Assembly: GCA_044238435.1 (NCBI GenBank)
Contig: JBIIDH010000036.1
Coordinates: 1-32,184, forward strand
Direction: 5' to 3'
Origin: VFMC01 sp044238435
GTDB taxonomy: Bacteria; Actinomycetota; Acidimicrobiia; Acidimicrobiales; Ilumatobacteraceae
Length of the DNA: 32,184 nucleotides
In this document: positions 7,595-15,663 of the stretch, in pieces
Layout: each line of letters opens with the position of its first letter
How positions within the stretch are numbered: the stretch's first letter is position 1
Position numbers and translations under genes: made by a program
The notes under the pieces: model-generated
Seen by the model: the letters and a program-made list of their open reading frames with translations, nothing else
What the model was told of the DNA's origin: nothing
Databases searched by the model: none

Positions 7595-8945
7595 GCACGG
7601 TGCGCAGCGTCGAGCGGATGAATTCGAACTCGGCGGGGCCGGCGATCAGCGGCGGGCTGAGGGTGATGACGGGCTCGCCGCGGTCGTCGGCTCGGCAGAT
7701 CAGCCCGGCGGCGAACAGGCGCGGCGACAACAGGCCGCGCAGCAGCCACTCGGCCTCGGCATCGGTGAACATGCCCTTGGTGGCCTGATCGGTGGTGAGC
7801 TCGATGGCGAGGAAGTAGCCCTCGCCGCGCACGTCGCCCACGATGGGAATGTCGCGCAGCGATTCGATGGCCGCCTTGAACGCGCCCTCGTTGGCGAGCA
7901 CGTGACCGCAGATGTCTTCGCGCTCGAAGATGTCGAGGTTGGCGTTGGCGACGGCGCAACTGACCGGGTGCGCACCGAAGGTCTGGCCCTGCAGGAAGGC
8001 GGTGGTGTCGGCGAGGAACGGCTCGGCGATGCGGTCGCTGATCATCACGCCGCCCAGGGGTGCGTACCCGGAGGTAACGCCCTTGGCGAACGTGATCATG
8101 TCGGGCTGGTAGTCGTAGCGCTGGCTGCCGAACATGTGGCCGAGGCGACCGAAGGCGCTGATCACCTCATCGCTCACCAGCAGCACGTCGTAGTGGTCGC
8201 AGATCTCGCGCACCCGCTGCCAGTAGCCCTCGGGTGGGGCGAACGCGCCGCCGGTGTTCTGCAGCGGCTCCATGAACACGGCGGCCACCGAGTCGGGGCC
8301 CTCCATCTCGATGCGCAGCGCCACGTCGTCGGCGCAGCGCAGGGTGCAGGCGGGCAGGTCGCCGCAGTCGTGGCAGCGGTAGCGGTACGGGGTCTGCACC
8401 TTCACCGCCCCCGGCACCAGGGGCTCGAACGGTGTGCGGATCGACGGCACACCACCCAGGCTGAGGGCCCCCATCGAGGTGCCGTGGTAGGCGAGGTAGC
8501 GCGAGATGAACTTCGTGCGGCTGGGCTGGCCGCGCAGCTTCCAGTACTGGCGGGCCATCTTCATCGCCGTCTCCACCGCATCGCCGCCGCTGGGCGTGAG
8601 GAACACCCGGTTCAGGTCGCCGGGCGCCATCGCCGCCAACCGCGTGGCCAGGTCGATGGCCGGCTCGTGGGCGAACGACCAGGTGGGGAAGTAGGCGAGC
8701 GTGCTGGCCTGGCGGGCGGCGGCTTCGCCGAGCTCGGCGCGGCCGTGGCCCACCTGCACGGTGAACAGGCCCGAGAGGCCGTCGAGGTACTGGTTGCCGT
8801 GCTGGTCCCACACCGTGCAGCCCTCGCCGCGGGTGATGACGGGCACCTCGTCGGGGCCGAACCCGGCCAGCCGGGTGAAGTGCATCCAGAGGTGCCGGTG
8901 GGCGCGCTGCGACAGGCTCACCGGGGTGTCGATGGGGGAACTCAT
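7554..8945 (-). CDS. Class III PLP-dependent aminotransferase
   Basis: The 463-residue enzyme moves an amino group between an amine or omega-amino acid and a keto acid, using pyridoxal phosphate. The PLP lysine is K288 in TFAKGVTSGY. The preceding Asp is in LLVSDEVISAFGR. The N-terminal part has WDQHGNQYLDGLSGLFTVQVGHG. A Cys-rich stretch near residues 190-205 (CHDCGDLPACTLRC) is unusual, though cysteines occur here in some omega-aminotransferases. The gene lies 13 bases after the EamA transporter and is probably the last gene of an ltaE-transporter-aminotransferase operon. The exact substrate is unknown; beta-alanine, GABA or a diamine are possible. Confidence 0.9.
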   Translation of the reverse strand: MSSPIDTPVSLSQRAHRHLWMHFTRLAGFGPDEVPVITRGEGCTVWDQHGNQYLDGLSGLFTVQVGHGRAELGEAAARQASTLAYFPTWSFAHEPAIDLATRLAAMAPGDLNRVFLTPSGGDAVETAMKMARQYWKLRGQPSRTKFISRYLAYHGTSMGALSLGGVPSIRTPFEPLVPGAVKVQTPYRYRCHDCGDLPACTLRCADDVALRIEMEGPDSVAAVFMEPLQNTGGAFAPPEGYWQRVREICDHYDVLLVSDEVISAFGRLGHMFGSQRYDYQPDMITFAKGVTSGYAPLGGVMISDRIAEPFLADTTAFLQGQTFGAHPVSCAVANANLDIFEREDICGHVLANEGAFKAAIESLRDIPIVGDVRGEGYFLAIELTTDQATKGMFTDAEAEWLLRGLLSPRLFAAGLICRADDRGEPVITLSPPLIAGPAEFEFIRSTLRTVLTEASDALASRRA

Positions 8946-8958
8946 GGCTGTGTTCGTA

Positions 8959-9867
8959 TCAGACGAGCGTGGGCGCCGTCACGGGTGCCTGGTTCGCGGT
9001 GCGGGCGTCGTAGATCGCCTTGCCGAGGATGGCAACGAAGATGATGCACCCGCCCAGCAGCACCATGGTCTTGGGTCGTTCGCCCAGCAAGGTGATCGAC
9101 CACACCGGCACGAGCACCATCTCGGTCTGGGCGAACAGGGTCATCACCGCCGCAGGCACCTGCTTCGACGCGTGGTTGAACATGTAGGTGCCGAGCACGA
9201 TGATCACCCCGCCGTGCAACAGGGCGAGCAGCAGGTCGCCGGTGGGCGGCACGAGCGAGTTGCCCTTGGCGAGGGTGACCGCGCCGCACACCACGATCAT
9301 CATCACGGCGTAGCCCGGTAGCACCGGCGACCAGTCGCGGGCGCGGTCGGAACGCACGCACACGGTGTAGCCGGCGAAGCCGACCGCCGACGACAGCGCC
9401 GCCAGGTTGCCCACCATCGTGCCGCTGCCGAGGTCGCCCACCACGGTGACGAGCAGGCCGATGAAGGCCACCACGATCGCAACGATCGTGACCCAGTTGA
9501 GTCGTTCGCGCAGGATCACCCAGGCGAGCAGGGCGCCGAAGATGGGCACCGTCGAGCCGAGGAAGGCGGCATTGGCGGGCGACGTGGTCTTCACCGCGTA
9601 GACGAAGCCGAACGAGGCGATGAACAGCATCACGTTGGCGATGATCATCGTCCGGCCCGACCGGTAGGCGGTGAGGGTGGGGGCGGGCTTGCGCTGGAGG
9701 AACGACAGCGCCTCCACCACCACGATCACCGCGACGGATCGCCATACGAGGTACTGGAACGGGTCGGCACCATCAGCCACCTTGGCGGTGATGCCGCCGA
9801 GGCTCCACACGGCGCCTGCGCCGAGCGCGAGCAGCGACGCGACGATGGGGATGCGGGTCGAACTCAC
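8959..9867 (-). CDS. EamA/DMT-family transporter
   Basis: This is a 302-residue inner-membrane protein of the drug/metabolite transporter superfamily. About ten hydrophobic helices are arranged as two EamA repeats. The first repeat begins ALGAGAVWSLGGITAK; the second begins near GNLAALSSAVGFAGYTV. The helix-end motif PIFGALLAWVILRERLNW is typical. The start is a GTG at 9867 that overlaps the threonine aldolase stop as GTGA, so translation is coupled. With an aldolase upstream and an aminotransferase downstream, export or uptake of an amino acid is a reasonable inference. Confidence 0.88.
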   Translation of the reverse strand: MSSTRIPIVASLLALGAGAVWSLGGITAKVADGADPFQYLVWRSVAVIVVVEALSFLQRKPAPTLTAYRSGRTMIIANVMLFIASFGFVYAVKTTSPANAAFLGSTVPIFGALLAWVILRERLNWVTIVAIVVAFIGLLVTVVGDLGSGTMVGNLAALSSAVGFAGYTVCVRSDRARDWSPVLPGYAVMMIVVCGAVTLAKGNSLVPPTGDLLLALLHGGVIIVLGTYMFNHASKQVPAAVMTLFAQTEMVLVPVWSITLLGERPKTMVLLGGCIIFVAILGKAIYDARTANQAPVTAPTLV

Positions 9868-10937
9868 GGAGCAGCAGTCAGTGCTGCGCTCATGCGGCGC
9901 AGCACCTCGTCGATGTCGTCGAGCGTGGTCTGGAAGCTGGTGACGAACCGGATGACGCCGGGGGCGATGCGGTAGAAGAACAGGCCCGCCGCCTCCAGTC
10001 GGTCGGCGACTGCGTCGGGCACGTGGACGAAGGCGATGTTGGCCTGCGGGTGCGTGGCCATCGTGACGCCGAGCCCGGTGAGGCCCTCGGCGAGGCGAGC
10101 CATCGCCGCGTTGGCGTTCGCCGCCAACCGCAGCCACAGACCGTCGGCGAGGTACGCGTCGAGTTGCACCGACTGGAAGCGCATCTTCGACGCCACCTGG
10201 CCGGCGCGCTTCACCCGGTAGCTCAACTGTTCCGCCAGTGCCGGGTCGAAGCACACGATGGCGTCGGTGCTCATCGCCCCGTTCTTCGTGGCACCCAGCG
10301 ACAGCAGGTCGACCCCGGAACGCCACGTGAGTTCGGCCGGGGTGCAGCCGAGCGAGGCGATTGCGTTGGCCACCCGCGCCCCGTCGATGTGCACCCGCAT
10401 GCCGCGTGCCTTCGCCATCGCTGCCAGATCGGCGATCCGCTCGACCGGGTACACGGTGCCGTAGTCGGTGGGGTTGGTCAGCGACAGGGCCGACGGCTGC
10501 GAGTGGTGGTTGTCGCCCCAGTTGGTGGTGGCGAAGGCCTGTTCGAGCGATGCCCGTTCGAGCAGGAAGTCGGCACCGGGCAGGCCGCGCATCACGGCGC
10601 CGCCACCGAACAGCGACGTGGCGCCGCACTCGTTGCGGATGATGTGGGCGGTTTCGTGGCACAGCACGGCACCCCACGGCGGGCACACCGACGACAGCGC
10701 CAGCGAGTTGGCCGCGGTACCCGTGAGCACGGGGAACACGCTCACTTCGGGGTGCTCGAACACGTCGGTTACCCGGTCGCGCAGCCGGCCCGACCAGTCG
10801 TCGCCCCCGTAGGCCATGGCGCTGCCGGTGTTCGCGTCGGCGATGGCCGCCACGATCTCGGGCGCCACACCCGCGGCATTGTCGCTGCGCAGTTCGATCG
10901 GCCGAAGCGCGGCAGGGGAGTGCTCGATGGTGCTCAC
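9864..10937 (-). CDS. ltaE: Threonine aldolase-like PLP enzyme
   Basis: Threonine aldolases split L-threonine into glycine and acetaldehyde. The 357-residue protein opens with LRSDNAAGVAPEI, has HETAHIIRNECG in the middle and the HIDGARVANA motif, whose Asp contacts the PLP ring nitrogen. The PLP lysine is K218 in SLGATKNGA. I prefer GTG 10937, which gives the family-like N-terminus; the frame runs on to a GTG at 10988, but that lies inside a palindromic repeat. The EamA transporter starts in the last codons. A related beta-eliminating lyase of the same fold cannot be excluded. Confidence 0.87.
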   Translation of the reverse strand: MSTIEHSPAALRPIELRSDNAAGVAPEIVAAIADANTGSAMAYGGDDWSGRLRDRVTDVFEHPEVSVFPVLTGTAANSLALSSVCPPWGAVLCHETAHIIRNECGATSLFGGGAVMRGLPGADFLLERASLEQAFATTNWGDNHHSQPSALSLTNPTDYGTVYPVERIADLAAMAKARGMRVHIDGARVANAIASLGCTPAELTWRSGVDLLSLGATKNGAMSTDAIVCFDPALAEQLSYRVKRAGQVASKMRFQSVQLDAYLADGLWLRLAANANAAMARLAEGLTGLGVTMATHPQANIAFVHVPDAVADRLEAAGLFFYRIAPGVIRFVTSFQTTLDDIDEVLRRMSAALTAAP

Positions 10938-10976
10938 CCCGCCATTCTCACCGATCACCCCACCCACCCCCTGCGT

Positions 10977-11016
10977 TTGTGAGCGCACCCCTGTTTGAAG
11001 CAGGGTCCGCTCACAA
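10977..11016. repeat. Palindromic repeat, copy B (GTGAGC/GCTCAC type)
   Basis: Perfect 9-base arms TTGTGAGCG (10977-10985) and CGCTCACAA (11008-11016) flank an inner CCCTG/CAGGG stem with a 7-base loop. It lies upstream of the threonine aldolase start and 22 bases from copy C, in the same orientation. Confidence 0.75.
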
Positions 11017-11037
11017 TCGCTGCGGCGGTGTCGGAGC

Positions 11038-11080
11038 GTTTGTGAGCGCAGCCCTGTGGTACCCGGGTCTGCTCACAAAC
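11038..11080. repeat. Palindromic repeat, copy C, carrying the GNAT stop codon
   Basis: Perfect 10-base arms GTTTGTGAGC (11038-11047) and GCTCACAAAC (11071-11080) enclose an inner CCC/GGG pairing. The TGA of the GNAT gene (11075-11073 on the minus strand) lies inside the right arm, so the repeat forms the immediate 3' end of that gene. Confidence 0.75.
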
Positions 11081-11690
11081 GGTGGGGGGAGCGGGACATG
11101 GTGGTGATGGTGCACGAGGGGGTGACGGGGTGCGTCGGGTCGTGCACCTCGAACGTCTCGCACACCTCGAAGCCGCGGGCCCGGTAGTAGGCGATGTCAT
11201 CGTCGGTGGCTGTCTCGAGGTACTGCACCGTGCCTTCCCGGTCGCAGTGCTCGCGGCGGTGGGCCAGCAACGCGCTGCCCAACCCCTGGCCCTGCCAGTC
11301 GGGGTGTGTGCCGAGGAACTGCAGATACCAGTAGGGCTGGGGTGGACGGTGGGCATCGACGGTGTCACCCACCCGGCCCATCAGCGCTTGGCTGGCCTCG
11401 TCGAAGCGTTGGTAGGTGTCGATCATGTCGGCGCGGGCGGCATCGGACGGGTGTGCGGGGTCTGGCGAACCCCATACGGCGACAGCGGCACAGTCGTCGG
11501 TGATCACCACCTCGCCCACGTCCATCCACCGCCGCACCACGAGTCGGAAGAACGCCTCGCCCTGCCACTCGGCGTAGGCAGCGTCGTCGGGCAGCATCCA
11601 CCGGATGAGTGGGTCGGCCGCGAAGGCGCGCATGAGGGTGCGGCACACCCGCCCGAGGTCGTCCAACGTCGCGAGTCGCAGCGTGCTCAT
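11073..11690 (-). CDS. GNAT-family N-acetyltransferase
   Basis: This 205-residue protein should transfer an acetyl group from acetyl-CoA to an amine. The acetyl-CoA-binding motif is GTHPDWQGQGLGSALL at about residues 129-144, followed by the YYRARGFEVCE strand-helix typical of the fold. ATG 11690 is fixed by MSTLRLATLDDL and by TAGTCT ending six bases upstream. The last ten residues read into a palindromic repeat, so the natural C-terminus may have been replaced by repeat-derived sequence. The substrate is unknown. It lies 20 bases downstream of ychF on the same strand. Confidence 0.88.
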   Translation of the reverse strand: MSTLRLATLDDLGRVCRTLMRAFAADPLIRWMLPDDAAYAEWQGEAFFRLVVRRWMDVGEVVITDDCAAVAVWGSPDPAHPSDAARADMIDTYQRFDEASQALMGRVGDTVDAHRPPQPYWYLQFLGTHPDWQGQGLGSALLAHRREHCDREGTVQYLETATDDDIAYYRARGFEVCETFEVHDPTHPVTPSCTITTMSRSPHRL

Positions 11691-11696
11691 CGACGC

Positions 11697-11702
11697 AGAC
11701 TA
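11697..11702 (-). promoter_or_regulatory. Probable -10 box (TAGTCT) of a leaderless promoter
   Basis: On the minus strand TAGTCT ends exactly six bases before the GNAT ATG at 11690. It lies directly before the end of ychF, so GNAT may have its own start of transcription. Confidence 0.5.
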
Positions 11703-11710
11703 CGGCTGGA

Positions 11711-12799
11711 TCAGACGTTGAAGCGGAACTCCATGACGTCGCCGTCGATGGGGTGGTATTCCTTGCCCTCGATGCGGATCTTGCCGAGTTCCTTGGCCTT
11801 GGTCCACGAGCCGATCTGGAGCAGTTCGTCCCAGTGGATGACCTCGGCCTTGATGAAGCCGCGCTGGAAATCGGAGTGGATGCGCCCGGCGCACTCGGGG
11901 GCGCTGGAGCCGGCGTAGAACGTCCACGCCCGGCTCTCCTTCTCGCCGGTGGTGAAGTACGTGCGCAGGCCGAGCAGGTGGTAGGCGCTGCGCACCATGC
12001 GGAACAGGGCGCCTTCACCGAGGCCGAACCCTTCCAGCATCTCGGCACGCTCGGCAGGGTCGGTGATGGTGGCAGCCTCGGCCTCGAGCTGCACGCACAT
12101 GCCGATCACCTCCACGTTGTCGCCGGCGGAGGTGAACTCGTCGCGCACACGCTGTTCGATCTCGGCGATACGGTCGAGTTCGTTCTCGCCCACGTTCACC
12201 ACCGCCAGCACCGAACGGTTGGTGAGCAGGAAGTACGGCACCAGCTGCTCGCGCCACTCGGGCTTCAGGCCGGCGCGGTACAGGGGCAGGCCGGCGCTGA
12301 GCGCGTCGTACGCGGCCTGCAGCGCGTCGAGCTCGGCCGCTGCGCCCTTGTCGAGCTTGGCCTGGCGGGTTGCCTGGGTGAGCCGCTTCTCGACGGTCTC
12401 GAGGTCGGCGAGGGCCAGTTCGATCTCGACGATGCGCAGGTGCTCGAGCGGATCCGACGGGCCGGGCACGTCGTCGTCCTCGAAGGCCCGCAGCACGAAC
12501 ACGATGGCGTCGACCTCGCGGATGTTGGCCAGGAACTTGTTGCCCAGGCCCTCACCCTTGCTGGCGCCCTCGACGAGGCCACCGATGTCGACCACCTGCA
12601 CGGCGGCATGCACCACGTTGCGCGACTTCGACATGGCCGCCAGCCGGTCGAGTCGTTCGTCGGGCACCTTGGCCACGCCGATGTTGGGATCTTTGGTGGC
12701 GAACGCATAAGGCGCAGCGAGCGCGCCGCCGCCAGTGAGTGCGTTGTACAGCGAGCTCTTGCCCGCATTGGGGAGACCGACGAGGCCGAAGCGTTCCAT
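11711..12799 (-). CDS. ychF: Redox-regulated ATPase YchF (Obg-family P-loop protein)
   Basis: YchF is a universal ribosome-associated P-loop protein that prefers ATP over GTP. The 362-residue protein has the P-loop GLPNAGKSS at residues 8-16, switch II region VDIGGLVEGASKGEGLGNKF, and NVGE in place of the GTP-specifying NKxD. A coiled region lies in the middle and a C-terminal TGS domain ends IEGKEYHPIDGDVMEFRFNV. Length and order are exactly those of the family. TAGCCT lies 12 bases before the ATG, giving a likely very short leader. It is divergent from the bL37-like gene. Confidence 0.97.
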   Translation of the reverse strand: MERFGLVGLPNAGKSSLYNALTGGGALAAPYAFATKDPNIGVAKVPDERLDRLAAMSKSRNVVHAAVQVVDIGGLVEGASKGEGLGNKFLANIREVDAIVFVLRAFEDDDVPGPSDPLEHLRIVEIELALADLETVEKRLTQATRQAKLDKGAAAELDALQAAYDALSAGLPLYRAGLKPEWREQLVPYFLLTNRSVLAVVNVGENELDRIAEIEQRVRDEFTSAGDNVEVIGMCVQLEAEAATITDPAERAEMLEGFGLGEGALFRMVRSAYHLLGLRTYFTTGEKESRAWTFYAGSSAPECAGRIHSDFQRGFIKAEVIHWDELLQIGSWTKAKELGKIRIEGKEYHPIDGDVMEFRFNV

Positions 12800-12876
12800 A
12801 GCGAAGGGCCGAGGCTACCGGGCAGTCACCCGGGGTGACGGCGCGCATCGAGGTGGAGCCGACGGGGGAGTGCCGG

Positions 12877-12882
12877 TAGAGT
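12877..12882 (+). promoter_or_regulatory. Probable -10 box (TAGAGT) for the bL37-like gene
   Basis: TAGAGT ends nine bases before the ATG at 12892, which would give a leader of only about three bases. No Shine-Dalgarno is visible. Confidence 0.4.
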
Positions 12883-12891
12883 CGCAGACCT

Positions 12892-12978
12892 ATGTCGAAG
12901 AAGACCAAGAAGCGCAAGGCCAAGATGCGCCGCTCGAAGGCCAACCACGGTAAGCGCCCGAACATGGGGCGTGGCTGA
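12892..12978 (+). CDS. 28-residue basic peptide resembling ribosomal protein bL37
   Basis: The peptide opens MSKKTKKRKAKMRR and ends SKANHGKRPNMGRG. From memory, actinobacterial bL37, a 50S protein first seen in mycobacterial ribosome structures, is a peptide of about 24 residues with a basic start and a KANHGKRPN-like end, so this is most likely its homologue. It would bind rRNA. It has a short-leader promoter of its own. The last 8 bases overlap the GTG start of the prolyl oligopeptidase in another frame. It is easily missed because of its size. Confidence 0.7.
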   Translation: MSKKTKKRKAKMRRSKANHGKRPNMGRG

Positions 12979-15028
12979 CACACCTCACCCACCGTCCGCA
13001 CCTCCGCCCACCCGGCGCGAGGATGTGGTCGACGTGTGGCACGGGGTGGCAGTAGCCGACCCCTACCGGTGGCTCGAAGCGGGCGATTCGCCTGAGGTGG
13101 TCGAATGGACCACCGCCCAAAATCAATACACGCGCCAGGCGCTCGATGCCCGTCCCGATCGCGGACGGTGGTTCGAGCGCCTTTCCGCGCTCATTGGCCT
13201 GCCCACGGTCATGGCCTGCAGGGTGCGTGGCGAGCGACTCTTCGTCCTCGAGCGCGGCCGCGGCGCCGGCCAGTTCGCGCTGGTGCTGCGGTCGGCCGTC
13301 GACGCAACGGCACCCGCCCGGGTGCTGTTCGATCCGGCCGCGCTGGCGGCCGATGCAGCGGTGGCGATCGACTGGTTCCATCCGTCGTCCGACGGCAGCG
13401 TCGTGGCGCTCGGTCTGAGCGAGGGTGGCACCGAGAACAGCACCCTGCACCTGCTCGACGTCGACACGGCCACGCTGCGGGCGCTGCGCATCGCCGGCAC
13501 GCGAGCGGCATCGGTGGCGTGGCAGCCCGACGGCAACGGGTTCTGGTACACGCGCTACCCGGCGGGCGACGAGTACCACCGCCACATTCGCCATCACACC
13601 ATCGGCACCGATCCGGCCGACGATCCGGTGGTGCTCGACCGCTTCCCCACCGCTGAGTCGTGGCCCGATGTCGACGTGTCGGCCGACGGGCGGTACCTCC
13701 TCGTGCATGTGATGGTGGGATGGGGTCGTCACGACGTCCACCTGTGCGACCTGACGACCGGCGAGTGGCAGGTCGTCATCGAGGGACGGGCGGCCGACAC
13801 CAGCGTGGAACTCGGTGCCGATGGCATCGTGGCCGTCACCACGGTCGATGCGCCCAACGGTCGGCTGGTCGCCGCGCCGTATGCATCACCGGGGGTCGAG
13901 TCGTGGCGCACGGTCGTGCCCGAACGCGCCGACGTCGTGCTGGGCGGCTGTGCGTTGGTGGGCGACGACGTGCTCGTCACGGCCAGCCGGGCGGGGGTCG
14001 ACACGGTCGAGCGCTGGAGCCTCGACGGCCGATTGCTGCAAGAGATCGACGGACTGGGCCTGGTGGCGGTGGGCAACCTCGTTGCCGACGAGCACGGCAC
14101 GGCCGCTTTTGCGCTGGTGAGTTCCTTCACCGCGCCCACCGCCGTGTGGCGCATCGACCGCGACGGGGTCCAGCGGTGGTGCCCCGAGGTACCCGCAGCC
14201 CACGAACTCCCGCCGCTCACGGTCAGCCGCACCACGTATCCATCGCTCGACGGCACGGCGATCGGCCTGTTCGTCGTGCACCGCGCCGATGTGGTGCCGT
14301 CGCCCGACACGCCCACCATCCTCAACGGGTACGGCGGGTTCGCGCTGTCCGAGTCGCCGACGTGGATGCCCAACCTGGCTGCATGGTGCGCCGAGGGCGG
14401 GGTGTGGGCCATTGCCGGGCTGCGCGGCGGCCTGGAACACGGCGAGCGGTGGCACCAGGCCGGGCGGCGCGACACGAAGCAGAACGTGTTCGACGACTTC
14501 CACAGTGCGGCCGATTGGATGGTGGCCACGTCGATGGCGTCGCGCCAGCGCCTGGCGGTTCACGGCGGCTCGAACGGTGGCCTGCTGGTGGGCGCGGCGC
14601 TCACCCAGCGACCCGATCTGGCTCGGGCCGTGTGGTGCGCGGTGCCACTGCTCGACATGGTGCGCTTCCCGCAGTTCCTCATCGCCCGACTCTGGACCGA
14701 CGAGTACGGCGACCCCGAGGTGGTCGACGAGTTCGGCTGGCTGCACGCCTACTCGCCGTACCACCGGGTGCACGAGGGCACGCACTATCCGGCGGTGCTG
14801 TTCACCACGGCCGAGGGTGACACGCGGGTCGACCCGCTGCACGCCCGCAAGATGGCGGCGCTGGTGCAGTACGCCACGGCCGCCGCGCCCGATGAGCGGC
14901 CGGTGTTGCTGCTGCAGGCCGACCGGGCGGGTCACGGCGCAGGCAAGCCGGCGGCCATGCGCATCGCCGAGGGTGTCGACGCACTGTCGTTCCTGGCATG
15001 GCAACTCGGCCTCGGTGGTGTGTCGTGA
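12971..15028 (+). CDS. Prolyl oligopeptidase-family serine peptidase (S9)
   Basis: This 685-residue peptidase cleaves short peptides, classically after proline. The N-terminal region VWHGVAVADPYRWLE is diagnostic. A seven-bladed propeller fills roughly residues 70-400. The alpha/beta hydrolase domain carries the triad S534 in GGSNGG, D617 in EGDTRVD and H655 in RAGHGAG. No signal peptide is present, so it is cytoplasmic. The GTG start at 12971 overlaps the bL37-like gene by 8 bases; the family N-terminus lies about 15 residues in, so this start fits. The stop overlaps the next gene as GTGA. Confidence 0.93.
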   Translation: MADTPHPPSAPPPTRREDVVDVWHGVAVADPYRWLEAGDSPEVVEWTTAQNQYTRQALDARPDRGRWFERLSALIGLPTVMACRVRGERLFVLERGRGAGQFALVLRSAVDATAPARVLFDPAALAADAAVAIDWFHPSSDGSVVALGLSEGGTENSTLHLLDVDTATLRALRIAGTRAASVAWQPDGNGFWYTRYPAGDEYHRHIRHHTIGTDPADDPVVLDRFPTAESWPDVDVSADGRYLLVHVMVGWGRHDVHLCDLTTGEWQVVIEGRAADTSVELGADGIVAVTTVDAPNGRLVAAPYASPGVESWRTVVPERADVVLGGCALVGDDVLVTASRAGVDTVERWSLDGRLLQEIDGLGLVAVGNLVADEHGTAAFALVSSFTAPTAVWRIDRDGVQRWCPEVPAAHELPPLTVSRTTYPSLDGTAIGLFVVHRADVVPSPDTPTILNGYGGFALSESPTWMPNLAAWCAEGGVWAIAGLRGGLEHGERWHQAGRRDTKQNVFDDFHSAADWMVATSMASRQRLAVHGGSNGGLLVGAALTQRPDLARAVWCAVPLLDMVRFPQFLIARLWTDEYGDPEVVDEFGWLHAYSPYHRVHEGTHYPAVLFTTAEGDTRVDPLHARKMAALVQYATAAAPDERPVLLLQADRAGHGAGKPAAMRIAEGVDALSFLAWQLGLGGVS

Positions 15029-15636
15029 CCGCAGTCGTCGCGCTCGAGGTGGTGTCGCCGGTGGAGCCGTGGCAGGCCGTGGGGCTGCACGTCGTCGACG
15101 GGCGCGCCTCGGTGGGCGGTATCGAACTGCGCTTCCGTGTGCCCATCGGTGACGAAGCAGTGCGGATCGACCGCTGGGTGCTGGCCGACTGCCCGCAGGC
15201 GGTGGCCGACATCGATGGCCTCGCCACGGCCCACACCGACACCGTGTCTCCTGCAGTCGCGATCGAGCACCCGCTGGGCGCCACCCGGTTCGACCACCTG
15301 GTCGTGATGACGTCGTCGCTCGAGCGCACCTGCGGCGCCATCGAGGCCGCCACGGGCGAGCCGCTGAAGCGCATCCGCGAGGCCGGGCCGATCAGGCAGG
15401 GCTTCCACCGCCTCGGCGGCCTCATCATCGAGATGGTCGAGAGCGAGCGGGTCATGGCGCCCACCGCCTCGTTCTGGGGGTTCGTGCTCATCGTCGACGA
15501 CCTCGAGGGAGCCTGCGCCCGACTGGGCGACGACCTGGTGTCGCAGCCGAAACCTGCGGTGCAGCCGGGGCGGATGATCGCCTCGTTCCGCGCTGGCGCA
15601 GGCCTCGGCCTGCCCATCGCGTTGATGACGCCCTGA
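15025..15636 (+). CDS. VOC/glyoxalase-like protein
   Basis: The 203-residue protein has a VOC-type fold in its second half: RFDHLVVMTSSLERTCGAIEAATG, then GFHRLGGLIIEMVES and FWGFVLIVDDLEGACARLG. The first 85 residues form another small domain that I do not recognise with certainty; it may be a degenerate VOC half. GTG 15025 overlaps the peptidase stop (GTGA), so the genes are coupled. Metal ligands are incomplete (one His and one Glu are clear), so catalysis is uncertain. It converges with the RecB-like nuclease 27 bases on. Confidence 0.75.
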   Translation: MTAVVALEVVSPVEPWQAVGLHVVDGRASVGGIELRFRVPIGDEAVRIDRWVLADCPQAVADIDGLATAHTDTVSPAVAIEHPLGATRFDHLVVMTSSLERTCGAIEAATGEPLKRIREAGPIRQGFHRLGGLIIEMVESERVMAPTASFWGFVLIVDDLEGACARLGDDLVSQPKPAVQPGRMIASFRAGAGLGLPIALMTP

Positions 15637-15663
15637 GCAGGCGGTGGTTCGCCGGACGCCCGG

